Below are positions 13,956 through 26,829 of a stretch of DNA of 64,000 nucleotides, piece after piece; the first letter of the stretch is position 1; each line of letters begins with the position of its first letter. A model generated the notes under the pieces. The model was not told the DNA's origin. It worked only from the letters and a program-made list of their open reading frames with translations, and did no database searches. This stretch comes from Mugil cephalus (lineage: Eukaryota > Chordata > Actinopteri > Mugiliformes > Mugilidae), in NCBI RefSeq assembly GCF_022458985.1, contig NC_061782.1:19152172-19216171 (forward strand), given 5' to 3'. Position numbers and translations under genes: made by a program.

Positions 13956-14655
13956 ATCAGCCAAGACATTTAATCTCCAACATGTGAAGGCAGCATTGAA
14001 GCTCTTGTTAGAAAGTAATGTTCTTCTGGGAAAACTGTGTCCTGGCATTTATAAGGCTGTAACTGTTGAGGCTGTTACTACCACCTCCTGAATAGTGCTG
14101 CAAACCAAGCAGAGCCCCAATGCAACTGCAAGGAGGTGTTCCTTTCATCCTAGTGCCATATATTTCCTAAGTCCAGACTGTCGTCTTTCATTATAACTGC
14201 GGTTCAGTTATAATGCTCATTGTAGGACCTTTCAGTAGACAAAAGAAATCAGCACGGACACCCTGACCACTGTGTGCTACACCGCTCCGTACAATACAAA
14301 CTGTGATGCACTGTGTCCAGAACTAGCTTTTAAGTTTTTCAGCAGTTTGTGCTACAGTAACTTGTCTGTCGGATCAGTTCACCACGTGCATCATTGAGCC
14401 TCGGCCTCCCGTGACCCTGTCACCAGTTCACCTCTCTGCCTCCCTTGAGCAACTTTCGATAAGCACTGACCAGTACAGACCAGGAACACCCCACAAGACC
14501 TGCACTTTTGAAGATGCTGTAACACTTGTCTGGACGTCACAAGTTGGCACTCATCAAATCCTTCCACTCGTCCATTTTCAACTTTGAGAACAAAGTGTTC
14601 AATTAATACCTGTGTTATTTACTGGACCAGTCAGTGATAATGTTATGGCTGATCA
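13956..14655 (-). mobile_element. Degraded Tc1/mariner-like DNA transposon fragment
   Basis: The ends are inverted copies of one another: ATCAGCCAAGACATTTA at the left and TAATGTTATGGCTGAT at the right. The latter is the typical end of a very common fish Tc1-like family. Internal sequence on the minus strand resembles the transposase coding region of that family (for example near 14395-14520). Stops and deletions make it non-functional. It lies in ppm1b intron 1. Confidence 0.6.
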
Positions 14656-14739
14656 TTTTTTTGTACTTTACTGAAATGACTCAGTAAACCATGTGTGTCT
14701 GTGTCAGACTGCCGCTGGGGTCCGTTCTATGGGGTGGGG

Positions 14740-14865
14740 GGTGCCTGGTCTGGTCTAGGTGGGTGGAACATGTCTAAGTAACATCCACAGGAACGCCAGG
14801 TCCAAAAGATGGTCAATGTTATTCACTTCTCCTGTCATAAAGCTGTGGCCGATTGGTAGTAAAAC
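14740..14865 (-). mobile_element. Second Tc1-like fragment
   Basis: Read on the minus strand, about 14778-14808 resembles the transposase segment containing a Gly-Val-Pro-Val-Asp-Val-like stretch of the same Tc1 family. A terminal-type sequence occurs near 14815-14860. It lies directly right of the 13956-14655 copy, so the two may be a rearranged single insertion. Confidence 0.4.
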
Positions 14866-16986
14866 ACTGTGTTTTTAACATTTTATATGATAAAATATCC
14901 TAAATGACCTGCCAACCTTATGTAGTTGTGTTGTCTTTGTTGGCTTGTCTTGTGCTTTAGGCATTGTTTGTGTCAACTACAAACATTACTAGAGCTACAA
15001 AGCTTTTTACTTGTTTTACCAACTGTGGAATTAAAATGCATTTTCTACAGTTTTCTAAGTCATGTCCCAGTTACAGATTTATTTATTTATTTTTAATTAT
15101 AAAACATAAAGTCATACATTCACAGTGCTCCCAGTTGAGGATAATGTAATCGCCTGCAAAAGTTTCAGGACATTTCTGATTGCTGTCACGCAGATTGCAA
15201 AGGGCAATTTGTCATCTAAGTAGTGTGGAACAGTGGAATTCGTTAAGATTAAAGTACTGTCACTGTAGGTGTGAGACAGATGACTAAAAAATGCAGTAGT
15301 CAAGTTGACTCATTCACAGCCTCTCTTTGATCTGTCACTAGGTTGTAATGTTTTTGTTGTTGAAATAGAAATCCTGTAAGAGATAAGGAGACACTAGACG
15401 TGAAGATGTTACCTTAAAGATCAGCCCTTCTGTCCATTAAGAGGCTGAATTCTTGAGTATGACTGCAATGTATTTGTAGGTGGCATTTTTACTTAATTTC
15501 ATAAACAAGGTACAGGTTGAGAGTGCAGTTTCCATGACTAATAAGTCTGCATGTTGATGTTCTCATATGATGCAACCAATTAACAGAGGCTGGATTCAGA
15601 ATCTCCGTCTTCTGTGTAGTAGTCTGATGCTGCTGTTCATTTAGCTAATGCAGCTGGACTTATTGATAGATAACACATCCTCTCGACCACTCTGTGGAGT
15701 TTGTTAATGCTCTTGTAGCCAGTTCTGGCTGGCCAAAGAAGCTTTTAAGCTTGCTCCTCAGTCTTTTTAAGCATAAACCAAAGTGACTGTGCTATTTCTA
15801 GATATGACGAACAATGATCACGGTTTGGCTGAATTATTACTTTAGGCGGATAATGTAAACGGTAGAAGAACACACACACACACACACGCACAATTTAAAG
15901 TTTCTAACAATCTCCTTAAAAAAAGAATCTGTGGGATATATTCAGAGTTCATATTTTCAGACCATCAGAGATTCATTTGATATCTGTAATCTGTTTTTGT
16001 TGGCTGAAAAGACATAAGCCCGGCTCTGAGTGGAATTTATGTTAGCAATCTGATTCTGGGAAGAAAATGAATCCTGATCAGTTGAAGTGATTTATTTCTT
16101 TTTAAATAACTTTTGCAGCTCTCTGGATGTGTATATTTTTATTGTTTTGGAGTAATTTGTTGGATCATTTTAGCCCACATACAACTACACAATCACACAT
16201 TCTAGGTGCAGACTGGCAACATAAAAGGAACGGCACAAATATACTTTCACATCTTGTATAACTTGCAAGTTGAGTGTTTTGTCTTGAGGATTTATATGAA
16301 TATAATATAATGTCTATATGAAAACAATATTTTAATTCTATGTAATTTGCCGTTGCCATCAGTTAAGATGGGTTTATATTTCCGCAATGTGTCCAGACAG
16401 AACCCACGGCTAGTTATCTGTGTTCCACTGCTACATGCACTAAATCCCCCTCCATGACTGTTGTAATGTTCAGTTTACGTTGAAACGGTCCAAGAAAGGT
16501 GGTAATTCAACCGCATGATCATTTTGGAGGATCTGGTTTGAGGTGCTCTTAAACTGTGCTGAATTAAACACGAACGTTCACCAAAGAAGGGCGAATTTTT
16601 TGTGTTTGTCCGGACGTTGAGACACGTGAAGGAGGAAATGTGTTTTGGACCAACCACAGCTGTTGTGTCAGTGACGTAGAGCGATAAATCTGGCTCTAAT
16701 GGTTGGTGTGATTGGCTATTGGCAACGAGCGCTGCCTCTTTCAGATAAACACACTTGTTGGAAAGCCAGCAGGCACACATTCGGGGACAAATTGTGGTGG
16801 GTTTTCCCCCTTTTACTTCAGTTTTCATGTTTTCGTGAAAACGCACATATTATAAAGGAGCTACTTTTGCCAAAGACTACTTTAAACTCTGTGTTGTGTT
16901 GTGGCAACATATGGACAGGTCTAATTTACTTTTTTTTGCTTCCTGTTTTCTCTGTTTGTGTCTCTTTTGTTTTCCCTCCTCCACAG

Positions 16987-17015
16987 GAAGCAGTGGGTCT
17001 CTCTAGGGCAGAGCC
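16987..17015 (+). other. ppm1b: 5' UTR part of ppm1b exon 2
   Basis: A pyrimidine-rich tract ending in CCTCCACAG (through 16986) is followed by 29 bases of leader and then the ATG at 17016. This places the start codon close behind the exon 2 acceptor. Confidence 0.7.
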
Positions 17016-20000
17016 ATGGGTGCGTTCCTGGACAAACCCAAAACGGAGAAGCACAACTCGCACGGAGAAGGCAACGGCCTGCGCTACGGGCTGAGCTCCA
17101 TGCAGGGCTGGCGGGTGGAGATGGAGGATGCTCACACAGCCGTGTTGGGGCTCCCTGCTCCTGGTATGAATGACTGGTCCTTTTTCGCCGTGTACGACGG
17201 CCACGCCGGCTCTAGGGTTGCCAACTACTGCTCTAAGCATCTTCTGGAACACATAATCACTGCTAGCATGGGGGCCGGAGTTCCGCAAGGCTCCCTCTCT
17301 GGATCAGACGGCTCCACCAGCGATCCTCCAGCACCGATTCCTCCTTCGGTGGAGGCGGTGAAAACCGGGATCCGGACAGGCTTCCTGAGGATCGACGAGC
17401 ACATGCGCAGCTTCTCCGACCTGCGGAACGGAATGGACCGTAGCGGCTCCACGGCCGTGGGAATCCTTCTGTCGCCCGATCATTTCTTCTTTATCAACTG
17501 CGGGGACTCCCGGGCCGTCCTGTACCGCAATTCGCAGGTGTGCTTCTCCACGCTCGACCACAAGCCCTGCAACCCACGCGAGCGGGAGCGCATCCAGAAC
17601 GCCGGCGGCTCTGTGATGATTCAGAGGGTTAACGGCTCGCTGGCTGTGTCCAGGGCCTTGGGGGACTACGATTACAAATGCGTGGACGGCAAGGGCCCCA
17701 CGGAGCAGCTGGTCAGCCCCGAACCGGAGGTGGGCGTGATGGTTCGGGCGCCGGAACAAGACCAGTTCGTGATCCTGGCGTGCGACGGCATCTGGGATGT
17801 CATGTCCAACGAGGAGTTGTGCGAGTTCGTGAAGTCCAGGCTGGAGGTGTGCGACGACCTGGAGAGAGTCTGCAATGAAGTGGTGGACACCTGCCTGCAC
17901 AAGGTAAACGCACGTCTGTTTCGGAGCATGACTTCTGTGTGTTTTTGTTTTTGTTTTTCAATCAACCTGGGAATGAAATCCTCCAAGAACCCACGATGTA
18001 AAACTATTTTCTCAGCAGAAATATTTAATATCGTGGAGACTAAGACTATTATCAGTGCTTTATAAGATCGAGCTGTAACGGCTTCAATTGCCGAGGCCAA
18101 TAACTAAATGATTCCTTGCATAATAATAGTGATATTTAGCTGTGCAGACTTTGCCATCACGTGTTCTTTGGAAATAATCTTTACATTTTCTTTCACTCCT
18201 GCCTGCTCTCTCCATTTCCTCGTTCCCACCATTTTAGGGGAGTCGGGATAACATGAGCGTTGTGTTGGTGTGTTTGCCCAACGCTCCCAAAGTGTCAGAG
18301 GAAGCTGTGAGGAAAGAAGCTGAGTTCAACAAATACCTGGAGACCCGAGTGGAAGGTGAGAATGAAAGGATGGATAAAATGAGCTAATGTTTACTGTGTG
18401 TGCAAACACAGGAGGAATGTTGAGTATCGCAAACTTCTAGTTTATTATTTTCGTTATCTTTCTCTTTTATTACGCGTCCATGTTGTTGGGAAAACCAGGC
18501 CTTTAGCTCGTGTTTTTCTTTGAGACACAGGATCTTATGTCGGAGTATTTTATCTGAATGTGTATTTTCTTGACTAAGTGACCCTGCCAGTCTGTTGTCT
18601 AACCTCCGAGTTAGCTCCGGCTCACAGCAGAAGAACGACCCCATCGTGACCTCCTTTTCCATTTCAGCGAGCATCCCCCTCTTTATTCCCTCCTCGCTCT
18701 CCTCCACCCTTTCACTCCCTAGATCTTTATGCACAAACATTTGCTGTCTTGTTTGGGAGGATTCTTTGCTTCCTTGTTATTTTTCTACCCACTTTTCCCT
18801 TTCAGAATTTCATTTTCAGACCCTGTGACGAACATAGAACAGTGTTTTACCCCGGGGTCTGTTAGTAAAACCAGGACTGTTCTTCTGTTTAAGGCAGAAG
18901 ACGCAGGAAATGTATTCTAGGTCAAATGAATCCCTGTCCTAACCTGTCTGGTGACAGTTTTGTCTTTATTCTCAAATTGCAACATCCACCATGACTTTGA
19001 AATGCAGCTGGCAATGTAAAGAAATAATCAATGAGGGAAATATTGTAAATTTATGTTGGCTGAAACTCACTCAAAGTGAGCTAAAACCATTTGAAGTTTA
19101 ATAATGGCTCAGAAGTTTTCTTCATGTAAGCCAGAGTAGATGCTTGGCTCAGGACACCGCCTCACATTGGAAGACAGAAAAGCGAGGGAACAGAAAAAGA
19201 GGAGATGGAGAGAGAGAGAGACAGAGGAATGCTCTGGCTGAACACTGGCCTGGCCTCATTCCACTCTCGGCTCTGTTGCCTGTTTCTCTCACCATCCCTC
19301 TCTTTGTCTCAGACACACACACTCATTTCCACAAATTTGCCTGTATGGTTTCCATCTTCACTTCCTTTCTCCCCATTTGTCACATTTTTAGTCTCTCCCA
19401 TCTGCTCCGCTCTCCCTCCGCTCTGCTCCCACAGATGTTCCTGGCTGTCCTCTGTTGTGTTAGTACTGACTTGTCTAACTTGTCTGGTGTTGTTTTTAGA
19501 GATGCTGTCTCGGCCAGGGGAGGAGGGGTTTCCTGACCTGGTAACGGTGATGAGGAATCTGTCCACTGACAACGGCATGCCCGCTTTGCCACCAGGGGGT
19601 GGTCTTGCCAGCAAGTAAGGACCACATCATCTCCAGTTGGACGCTTATTATTTACTTTACTTTTCCAAGTTTGCTGTCATTATATTCTGTTAACTGCTAC
19701 GCTTCGTCGTGCCTTTTTTTTTTCTCTCTGTTACATATTTTGCACTGAATAGCTGAACTTGATCACTTTGCTGTGTGTCTCCCTCCTTCAGACGCAGTGT
19801 TATCGAAGCAGTATACAACCGTCTGAACCCCTACAGGGAGGAAGATGGAGTAAGTGTCATCTTTCCCCATTTGCACAACACACACACACTCAAATGTTAC
19901 ACTTCAGGCTACTTCCCACATTTGAGATTTTAAGAGATTGTTCACCCATCCCATGTGGTGGACCGAGCTGCTGCTGGTTTTAGATGAAGTAACTAAGTGG

Positions 20001-23000
20001 AGAGCCTGTTTGATCAGTTAATTTGGTCACCTCTCCTCATTTGTTTCTTCGTCCCTAACCCTAATAAGCCCCGAAAATGTCACTAAAAGCTTTTGACACT
20101 AGTATGAGAAGAGCGTCACCATTTCCAAACTTGCTTTTTCCTCTGAAAGTCTGATGTGGCTCTACATCTTCCGCCATTCTGCTTCCTTTCGGGTTAACTG
20201 TGCAGGCGGCTGAGAACAAACATCCAATCTCACAGATACCCAGGGACACACACAAGCAGAACAACACATCAAGCAGCAATAGATTTAGATTTACAAAAAA
20301 AGCATTAAGTAAAATCATATGTTTCAATTGTGTGTAAATGGGCTCTGGGTGGTGTGTGTGTGTCTTGCTTCTCCACAGGGAGCTGGGTCTGCAGCCAACT
20401 TTTCACTAACTTTCATCCCAATCAACGCACTAAAATGTCCAGACATACTTTTCAAACCATCGCTGCAGTATTATCTTCCCCTTTGTGTGGGGAAAAACAC
20501 ATAAAATAGAAAACACAAATAACTATGGTATGTTTTTTTGTCAGCATAAAGGCCTGGTTCTCTGTTTAGTTTGGATGAACAGAGACTGTGGTCATTGTTT
20601 CAGAATTTCTGAAATGTTGGCGCCATACAATTCAAGCTGTGTCTAAGGATCAGTCTCGTCCACAGATGTTGAAATACGCTCTCGTCTTCTGTAGAGATCT
20701 GCAAGGTTTAAAGACACTTGCAGATCGGCGAATGACTGGCATGGTGACTCGTGAAGGGTCAAACATGTGTGCTTTCTGTTGTTGCTGTGGATGGGTGATT
20801 ACAAGGTCTATGAGAGTGTGTGTGTGTGTGTGTGTTATTAAACGATGGGTCAGATTTGTCTCTGAGAAAATGTCCCACTGAGATTCAACTTTGACTTGGC
20901 GTTGCAGTGTCGTTGTAAAGGTCTATACACCCGTTCTGTCTGGTGTGTTTGTGTCTGATGGTGACGGACACGTCAAAAATTCATGAGTTGCTGCGTAGAA
21001 AGGATCAGTGTGTGCGTGTGTGTGTTTGGTCGCTTGTGCAGGTCGTGCTATGTGGGTCATTGTGTTGTCCTGGTTTGTCTGTAAGGACGTAGAGTTACTT
21101 TGATTCTTTTGCTCTGTGCACGCATTCACACATGATAAGGATATTCTTAAGATTTTACATGTGTATCAGATTATTGTAATGGCACGGTTTGAATATTAAC
21201 GTCTTCTAGGTGATATTTAATGTAGCTGCTGAAGAGAAAACAAGGCTGCATGTCAGCATTGCTGCATTTACATGGACAGTAGTGTTCTGCTAATAATCAC
21301 AACAACAATAATAATGGAAATGAAAATGCCTCGTGTAACCTCATCATTCAGAACAGACTGGACTGATCTCTAATCATTTTCAGTTGAAAACTGAGTAGAA
21401 AGATGGTAGGCCTTAACCTTGAAAACACTTGATCCGAACATTTCTCCCAAGGAGGGGAAAAGTACATTCTTTCTGTCCATGATTGCCCCGTGTGCGGTAA
21501 ACATCAAGTGATGTGACGAGTTTCCTGGACAGACAGAGATTTGGAGGCAGCAAAATAACAAGTTACTAAAAGAAGTGAAAAGTTGAACAAAGCTTGAATC
21601 AAACAACATCACTGTCCCCAATAATGGTAGTAAATAAAACCCTCATCCGTTATTCACACACTTGCCAGTTCATTTGGTACGTAAGTGAAAAAAATCAAAT
21701 ATAACGCACTTAAATTTAATCCAGTTTAAACTATATCCTCCAAAATGATCACACTGTTGCATCACCACATTTCTTACACCAATTCAGCATAAACTGAAAT
21801 ATTATATTATATTATAACAGTCATGAAGGGGGATTAAGTGCAGGAAGTATTATAGCAGAGTTTCATTCAGATCTGACAGTCCAGAGCAGGCAGTCTTTTT
21901 TTTTTTTTAATATGACAGATTTTTTGTGTCGTATGTAAACAGATTTATCGTAATAACATTTCATTTATGGTCCGTGTAAACTGTTAAGTTAGGATCTTGA
22001 TGAAACATTGTCCATGTAAATGTAGCGAGTGTTTCGTGTTCATTTAGTCTAGTTTAACACGGAGACAAGTCTCCTCGTCTGCACTTGAGCGGCTAAACTG
22101 CTGTTACTACGACCGTGTCGTTGGGATAAGGAAGAAATATCACACCTGCCTGTATGGAGCTCAGATGGTGTGTACACAGCTACACTCACTCACAATGTAC
22201 CGACCTGTCTAACTGTGTGTTCACCCTCTGATTAACGCAGCCCTCCTGTTTCATTTGGTAAGTGATCACATATATAACTGTTACACCCCCCCCACCCCCT
22301 CCCCTCTTCCGACCTCTCATCTACACACACGCATACAGCCACACACATTCCTACAGGCATGTAAGTGGTGACCTGCTCCACATACTCCCCCCCTGTCACA
22401 CCTTCATTGGTCTACTCCCTGCTCTGGTGTACTCTCTAGCATGTGGAGGTCCATTTAGAGTTTAAGGCGTCTGTGTGTGTGTGTGTGTGTGTGATGAGGA
22501 TGAATGACGAGGTGTTTCTGGTCCTGTCCGTCCCCCTCTTTCTCTCGTGTCGCTGACACACCAACACGCATGCATCGCTGTCTCACTCAGTCTCTCAACA
22601 ACTGCACGCACGTATATACCAGTCTCCGTTTCTGTGTCACTCCCTGCAATAGGACGAAAGGCCTTGGGTTTGTTCTGTTGGTGTAGCGTAGCAGAAAAAG
22701 CTGCAGAAAAAAAAGCTGAGGTTGAAGTGTGGCTTACAACGCTGCTGTAACTGCTTTGTAACTTATATTTTGTTGCGTTGGTCATAGGAAACCTGTCCTT
22801 GACGTCCAGGTTTGGGAGGGGTCACTGGCTGTAATGTTAAAGTTGAGTTTCTACATGTCTTAACATTGTGTCCTTTTTTCTGTCACCTTCTTTGTCCCGT
22901 TTTCCTTCTTTTCTCTGTCTGTCACTTTTCCCTGCCGTACTCTTCCTCCTCTCTCGACTGTCCTCTCGCAGAGCGGAGCGGAGTTGGAGTACCACTGGTA

Positions 23001-23001
23001 G
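17016..23001 (+). CDS. ppm1b: Protein phosphatase, Mg2+/Mn2+-dependent, 1B (PP2C-beta), five coding exons
   Basis: This is a metal-dependent Ser/Thr phosphatase of the PPM/PP2C family, cytosolic or membrane-associated; in mammals it dampens stress-kinase and NF-kB signalling. Coding exons are 17016-17903, 18238-18355, 19500-19614, 19792-19849 and 22972-23001, all GT-AG and in frame, giving 402 aa. The first exon alone encodes residues 1-296. Family motifs seen: MGAFLDK start (Gly2 is the known myristoylation site), VEMEDAH with Glu37/Asp38, YDGHAG with Asp61, CGDSRA with Asp164, ACDGIWD with Asp257 and SRDNMS with Asp300. These are the metal-binding acidic residues of PP2C. A Ser/Pro/Gly-rich stretch at residues 83-110 is longer than in human. 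The last exon encodes only SGAELEYHW, a short tail ending in Trp as in short PPM1A/PPM1B isoforms. PPM1A is very similar; the slc3a1-prepl-camkmt neighbourhood decides for PPM1B. The start has a good Kozak context (GCCATGG). Confidence 0.93.
17904..18237 (+). other. ppm1b: ppm1b intron 2
   Basis: GTAAAC donor and TTTTAG acceptor. The coding frame happens to stay open for about 160 bases past the donor, which would mimic a 349-aa truncated product. Conserved exon 3 (GSRDNMS) shows that the intron is spliced. Confidence 0.85.
18356..19499 (+). other. ppm1b: ppm1b intron 3
   Basis: GTGAGA donor and TTTTTAG acceptor. It has pyrimidine-rich stretches and no coding segment or repeat family that I recognise. 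Confidence 0.85.
19850..22971 (+). other. ppm1b: ppm1b intron 5 (3.1 kb)
   Basis: GTAAGT donor after the conserved REEDG segment, and CTCGCAG acceptor before the 10-codon final exon. It contains a possible alternative terminal exon at 20379-20504, a MITE copy from 21655 and a short TG array near 22473-22492. I did not find the exon for the longer mammalian C-terminus. Confidence 0.75.
21655..21870 (+). mobile_element. MITE copy in ppm1b intron 5
   Basis: It starts with CACACACTTGCCAGTTCATT, matching the terminal repeat of the 27836-28125 copy. It shares ATCCTCCAAAATGATCA with the copy at 40437, a CAGCATAAACT block and a GAAGGGGGAT block. The right end is not clearly preserved. Confidence 0.5.
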
Positions 23002-24250
23002 CTGTCCAGCACAACTGCCTGATCCCAAAATGAAAACAGGACCACTATTCCACACGAGATCACATTCATACTCACCTCTTAATTTCCTCTGGGATTTTTT
23101 TTTTTCTCCTCCCGACACTGAGATTTATTCAGAGCAGAAAACCGTGTTTTGTTTTTTTTTTTTTGTTTTTTTTTTGTTTGTTTTTTTGAAATAAAATCAC
23201 ACCCAATGTGGAGGATTGCACAAAAAAAAAAAGATTTTGTTGGTTCTTTTAATGGAACAAAAATGGGGAAAAGAACCGAATTCATGTTCTGAACACAGGA
23301 CTCCATACACAGTATAAAGACCAGAGGACAGGCAAGCAAGCACAGTTTAACGCACCCCTTTGTTTTCTTTCTTTCTATCTTTCCTTCTTTCTTTGTGGTG
23401 GTTGTTTTTTTTTTTGTCAAGTGTTGACGGAGACACAGGAGCAGCCCTGCTCTGGATGATTTGGGGCTCCATGGTGCCTTGCTCGGACATGAGAGAGAAG
23501 GGAGAACCTCACAACTCGTCAGTCAGCCAGCCAGCCAGTCGTCACCAAAAAAAACAGCCACTCGCAGATGTTTGTAAGACACTGAAAAGACTAAAGTGGT
23601 TTGTGGCATTATTTGTTTTGTGAAATTTCCTTGCAATCTAACTGGGAGCTAATCGACCACACAAGCCTGCGACTCCCGCGCACTTTAAGCTACGCTGTCC
23701 ACTTCAGGTTGTCTCCGGTACTCAAAACAGGGCCCTACACTTCACTTAGCTGCGCGCCCGGCCCTCTCTAGAGAAACTCCTGGATTTAAAACACATCACC
23801 CAAGACCTCTGGGTTAAAGCCTCAAATTCAGGGCCTTGGACGCCGATCACCTGAGGCTCTGCACCTGAAAAACAAAAGAACACATGAGTCACGTCTGGCT
23901 GCAAATTGCGATCCGACTCCTCCGTCTGAAATCCAACGAAAACTGTGCTGGTGCGCCTGGCTGCTGATAGATTAAGCTCTTGCACGCTCACTTTCTCCTC
24001 TCATTATCACACAGCTGATTTGCCACTCGTCCCTTCTCGTCCCTCTTCGCTTCCTCTGTCCTTCCACATGGACTGAAGAGACTCCTCTTCGTCGGCGGAC
24101 ATTGCCAGAATCATAAGCTTTCTAGCCTGCTGTTGTTTGAAACATAGAAAGATAGAAATTATATATTAAATTCTTATATATAAAAATATATATATATACA
24201 TATATATACATAGATATATATTTTGATTTGTTTGTTTCATCTAAATTCCC
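23002..24250 (+). other. ppm1b: Proximal ppm1b 3' UTR region
   Basis: The sequence follows the stop at 22999-23001. AATAAA at 23190-23195, 190 bp after the stop, can serve as a proximal poly(A) signal. Homopolymer T runs and a TA-repeat block (about 24160-24225) follow. The distal end of the UTR cannot be fixed from sequence; AATAAA at 27023-27028 is another candidate. Confidence 0.4.
24160..24225. repeat. TA-rich simple repeat
   Basis: Runs of TATATA with occasional C or G interruptions lie within the probable ppm1b 3' UTR or downstream DNA. Confidence 0.7.
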
Positions 24251-26109
24251 AGCCATGGTATTCATTGTGGCCTAATGCTGCGTGTGGTGCGTTCGTGTGC
24301 GTACATTTAAGTGTGTGCGAGTGCACGCAGCGCTCCCACACAGCAGCGTTCCAAAGACAGGGTTCGGGGTAAAGGAATTCCACCCTCACCTTCTTCTTCC
24401 CCCTCTGCACATGCACACACACAATCCCGCTCATGCTACAACTTGCCTTTTCTATCTCTTTAAATATCCTGTGTTTAAAAAAAAAAAAGAAGAAAAAAAA
24501 AGTATGCCTTTGTTTTGATTGAAAAGAAAAATCAGTCATTTTATTTTTTAAATCTTTTTTTTTTTATGTTTGGTATATATGTTTTTTTTTTCTGATCGTT
24601 GTGGTCCTGTTACATATTGGATAAGAAGAAATACAACAATGGGGGAGCATGAAACATACCTTGTACAGCATATTTGGGAGAGAGACGTAGGTTTCACTGT
24701 ATGAAGTAAAGGAAGGACACTGCGGACGGAGGAGGATAAGCAGAGTGTTCACACTGTCGCCTTCGCAACGTTTGCGTAAAAAAGGTGGAAGACAGTTACT
24801 GAGGAATCCCTGCTTTGACTCTTTTTTTTTTTTTCATTTCCGTCAACTCGAGCACTAAAAATACGATTGAAACAAATCTTTGTCAGGTAAAAAAAAACAA
24901 AACAAACTCTTTTCAGTTGTCTTCGAAAGACATAAAGTAGATACACATACCCTGTGTGTATTCCTTTCTTTAGATGGATTTAAAATACACTATAAAACTA
25001 ACATACACTCCCCCCCCCCAATCATTCACTGACAAATTGTGCTTTCTGAAGTGGCAGTATTGGGAGAGACAGAGAGAGAATAGGCCTCACAAGAGTTTGC
25101 TGGCTGGTTAACGTTCTTGTGGTACACGTGCTCTTGGTGCCATATGACAAATAGGTACTTGAATGTGTAGTTCTTTTGCAGTTGTTTTAATGCATTGATC
25201 ATTTTTTTTCTTTGTTTGTGTTGGAGGGGCGTGGGAGGGCCGGGGTTTATAGCGGTGCATGTTTTGTGACAGGGCGAGGAGTGTTCTGCGGGTGAGATGC
25301 ACTGGGTGGGTGGGTGGGGATAACGTGGGCGCGTTCAGTGTGGTGGAAAACGATGTTAAAGAGAGCAAAGGAAAAGTGGTGATGGAGAACAGTCGTCCTT
25401 TAATTAACATTAACTGCCATCTGTAAGACTTTTAAATTCCCAAACTGCATGCGTTTGACAGATTTCATATCATTCCCGAATCATTCCCGCTACAGACTCC
25501 AAGTATATATGTCCTGACTTTTTAACATGTACAGGGTTTTACCACACTGAACAGTCGTCGGCTTAGGTTTATGTTTAAGCTATATCAGACACTGGGCTAG
25601 GAGAGGAAATAACGGAGGGAAGGAGGGAGAAACATTTATTTTTCTGAATGTAATTCTTCATTACTCACACTGATTCCACTGCATGGACTGAATACAACCA
25701 ACACTGCAGCGGCACATCCTCTCCTCATCTGTCATGTGATGACAAGACGAGCTCTCTCTGCTTCCTTTGTTTCTAGAAAAGGAAAAAAAAAAAAGTATAT
25801 ACTTGATCATTACTCTGATTGTGGAATATAGTATGAGGACTCACATGGGACGACTCCACCTCGCGCAGAGGAGACTGGAGGTTTGGTGATGCCTGTTTAA
25901 TTTGATTTGTTTGCTTTGATATGCAGATTACTGTTAAGTAAAGACAATTTTATAAAGCATATTGCCTCCTGTACCTGTCAGTTTTTCTGGGAAGGATGGG
26001 TCAGTGTTTGGAAACGGCAGACATTACATTCCTCGTGTGCTTTTTAGGATGGAAATGAACCTAGTACTCTTTGCCACCTCCTCGTGGTGTCTCTGTGGTT
26101 GTCTTGGTA
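24251..26109. other. Non-coding stretch downstream of ppm1b
   Basis: Mostly AT-rich, with homopolymer A/T and a C run near 25010. No gene, and no transposon I recognise. It may be an extended 3' UTR of ppm1b, but no decisive signal shows where that would end. Confidence 0.4.
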
Positions 26110-26829
26110 TCAGTTGGTGGGATATATAAGGCAGAAAGTGCACATGTGGTTCTCAAAGTTGATGCTTGAGGTAGGAAAGACTGACAAGTGAAGGATTTGA
26201 GTGACTTCGACGAGGGCCAAATGGGCCACAGCATCTCCAAAACAGGAGCTGTTGTTGGGTGTTCCTGATCTTCAGTGGTCAGTACCTATCAGAAATCCTC
26301 CAAAGAAGGAAAAGCAGCAACAAGGCGACATGGTCATGGGCAGTAAAGGCTCACTGATGCACGTGGGGAGCAACAGGTGGCTACCGTTTCTCAGATTGTT
26401 GAAAAAGTCAATGTTGGTTCTGACAGAAGGGTGTCAGCACTGTTACAAACCTAAGCATTGTTGCATTTACAGCCTATCATGTAAATGGCCTCTTTGAGAC
26501 AGATAATGCACACTGCCACAAAGCCAAGATGGTTCAGAAATGGTTGAGGAACATATCGGTGAGTTCGAGGTGCTGACTTGGCCTCCGTTTTCCCTAATTT
26601 CTAATCTAATCAAGCATATGTAGGATTGGACAAACGAGTCTAATCCATGGAGGCCCCACCTCGCAGCTTGCTAGACTTTAAGGGTCGTCTACTAACGTCT
26701 TAGTTTGGACACCACAGCAGACCCTCGGAGGTCTGGAGGAGACCATACCTCGATAGGTCAGCGCTGTTTTGGCAGCGAAGGGGGAACCTATAAAATATTA
26801 AGCAGGTGGTCATAATGTTATGGCTGATG
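26110..26829 (+). mobile_element. Internally deleted Tc1/mariner-like transposon
   Basis: The left part resembles the start of the common fish Tc1-like family, including a leader with a GGTGGGATATATA motif and a decayed reading frame with SDFDEGQ-like residues near 26200. The right part carries the decayed DDE-domain region (DNAHCHKAKMVQ-like near 26500-26530) and ends in GTGGTCATAATGTTATGG. The middle of the transposase is missing and the frame is broken, so it is inactive. Confidence 0.65.

Larger units (their letters stand above)
10007..16986 (+). other. ppm1b: ppm1b intron 1 (about 7 kb)
   Basis: This is the inferred first intron, with no convincing open reading frame or RNA gene. It is AT-rich and mostly unique. 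It contains rearranged Tc1-like transposon fragments between about 13956 and 14865 and a short CA array near 15872-15890. I see nothing else I can name in the remaining stretches. Confidence 0.45.

Noticed and set aside
17304..17900. A 198-codon open frame on the minus strand
   Set aside because: It is the antisense shadow of the GC-rich first ppm1b coding exon and has no domain of its own.
17016..18065. A continuous 349-codon frame suggesting an intron-retained ppm1b
   Set aside because: After 17903 the sequence has a splice donor and the frame loses similarity; conserved residues resume in exon 3 at 18238.
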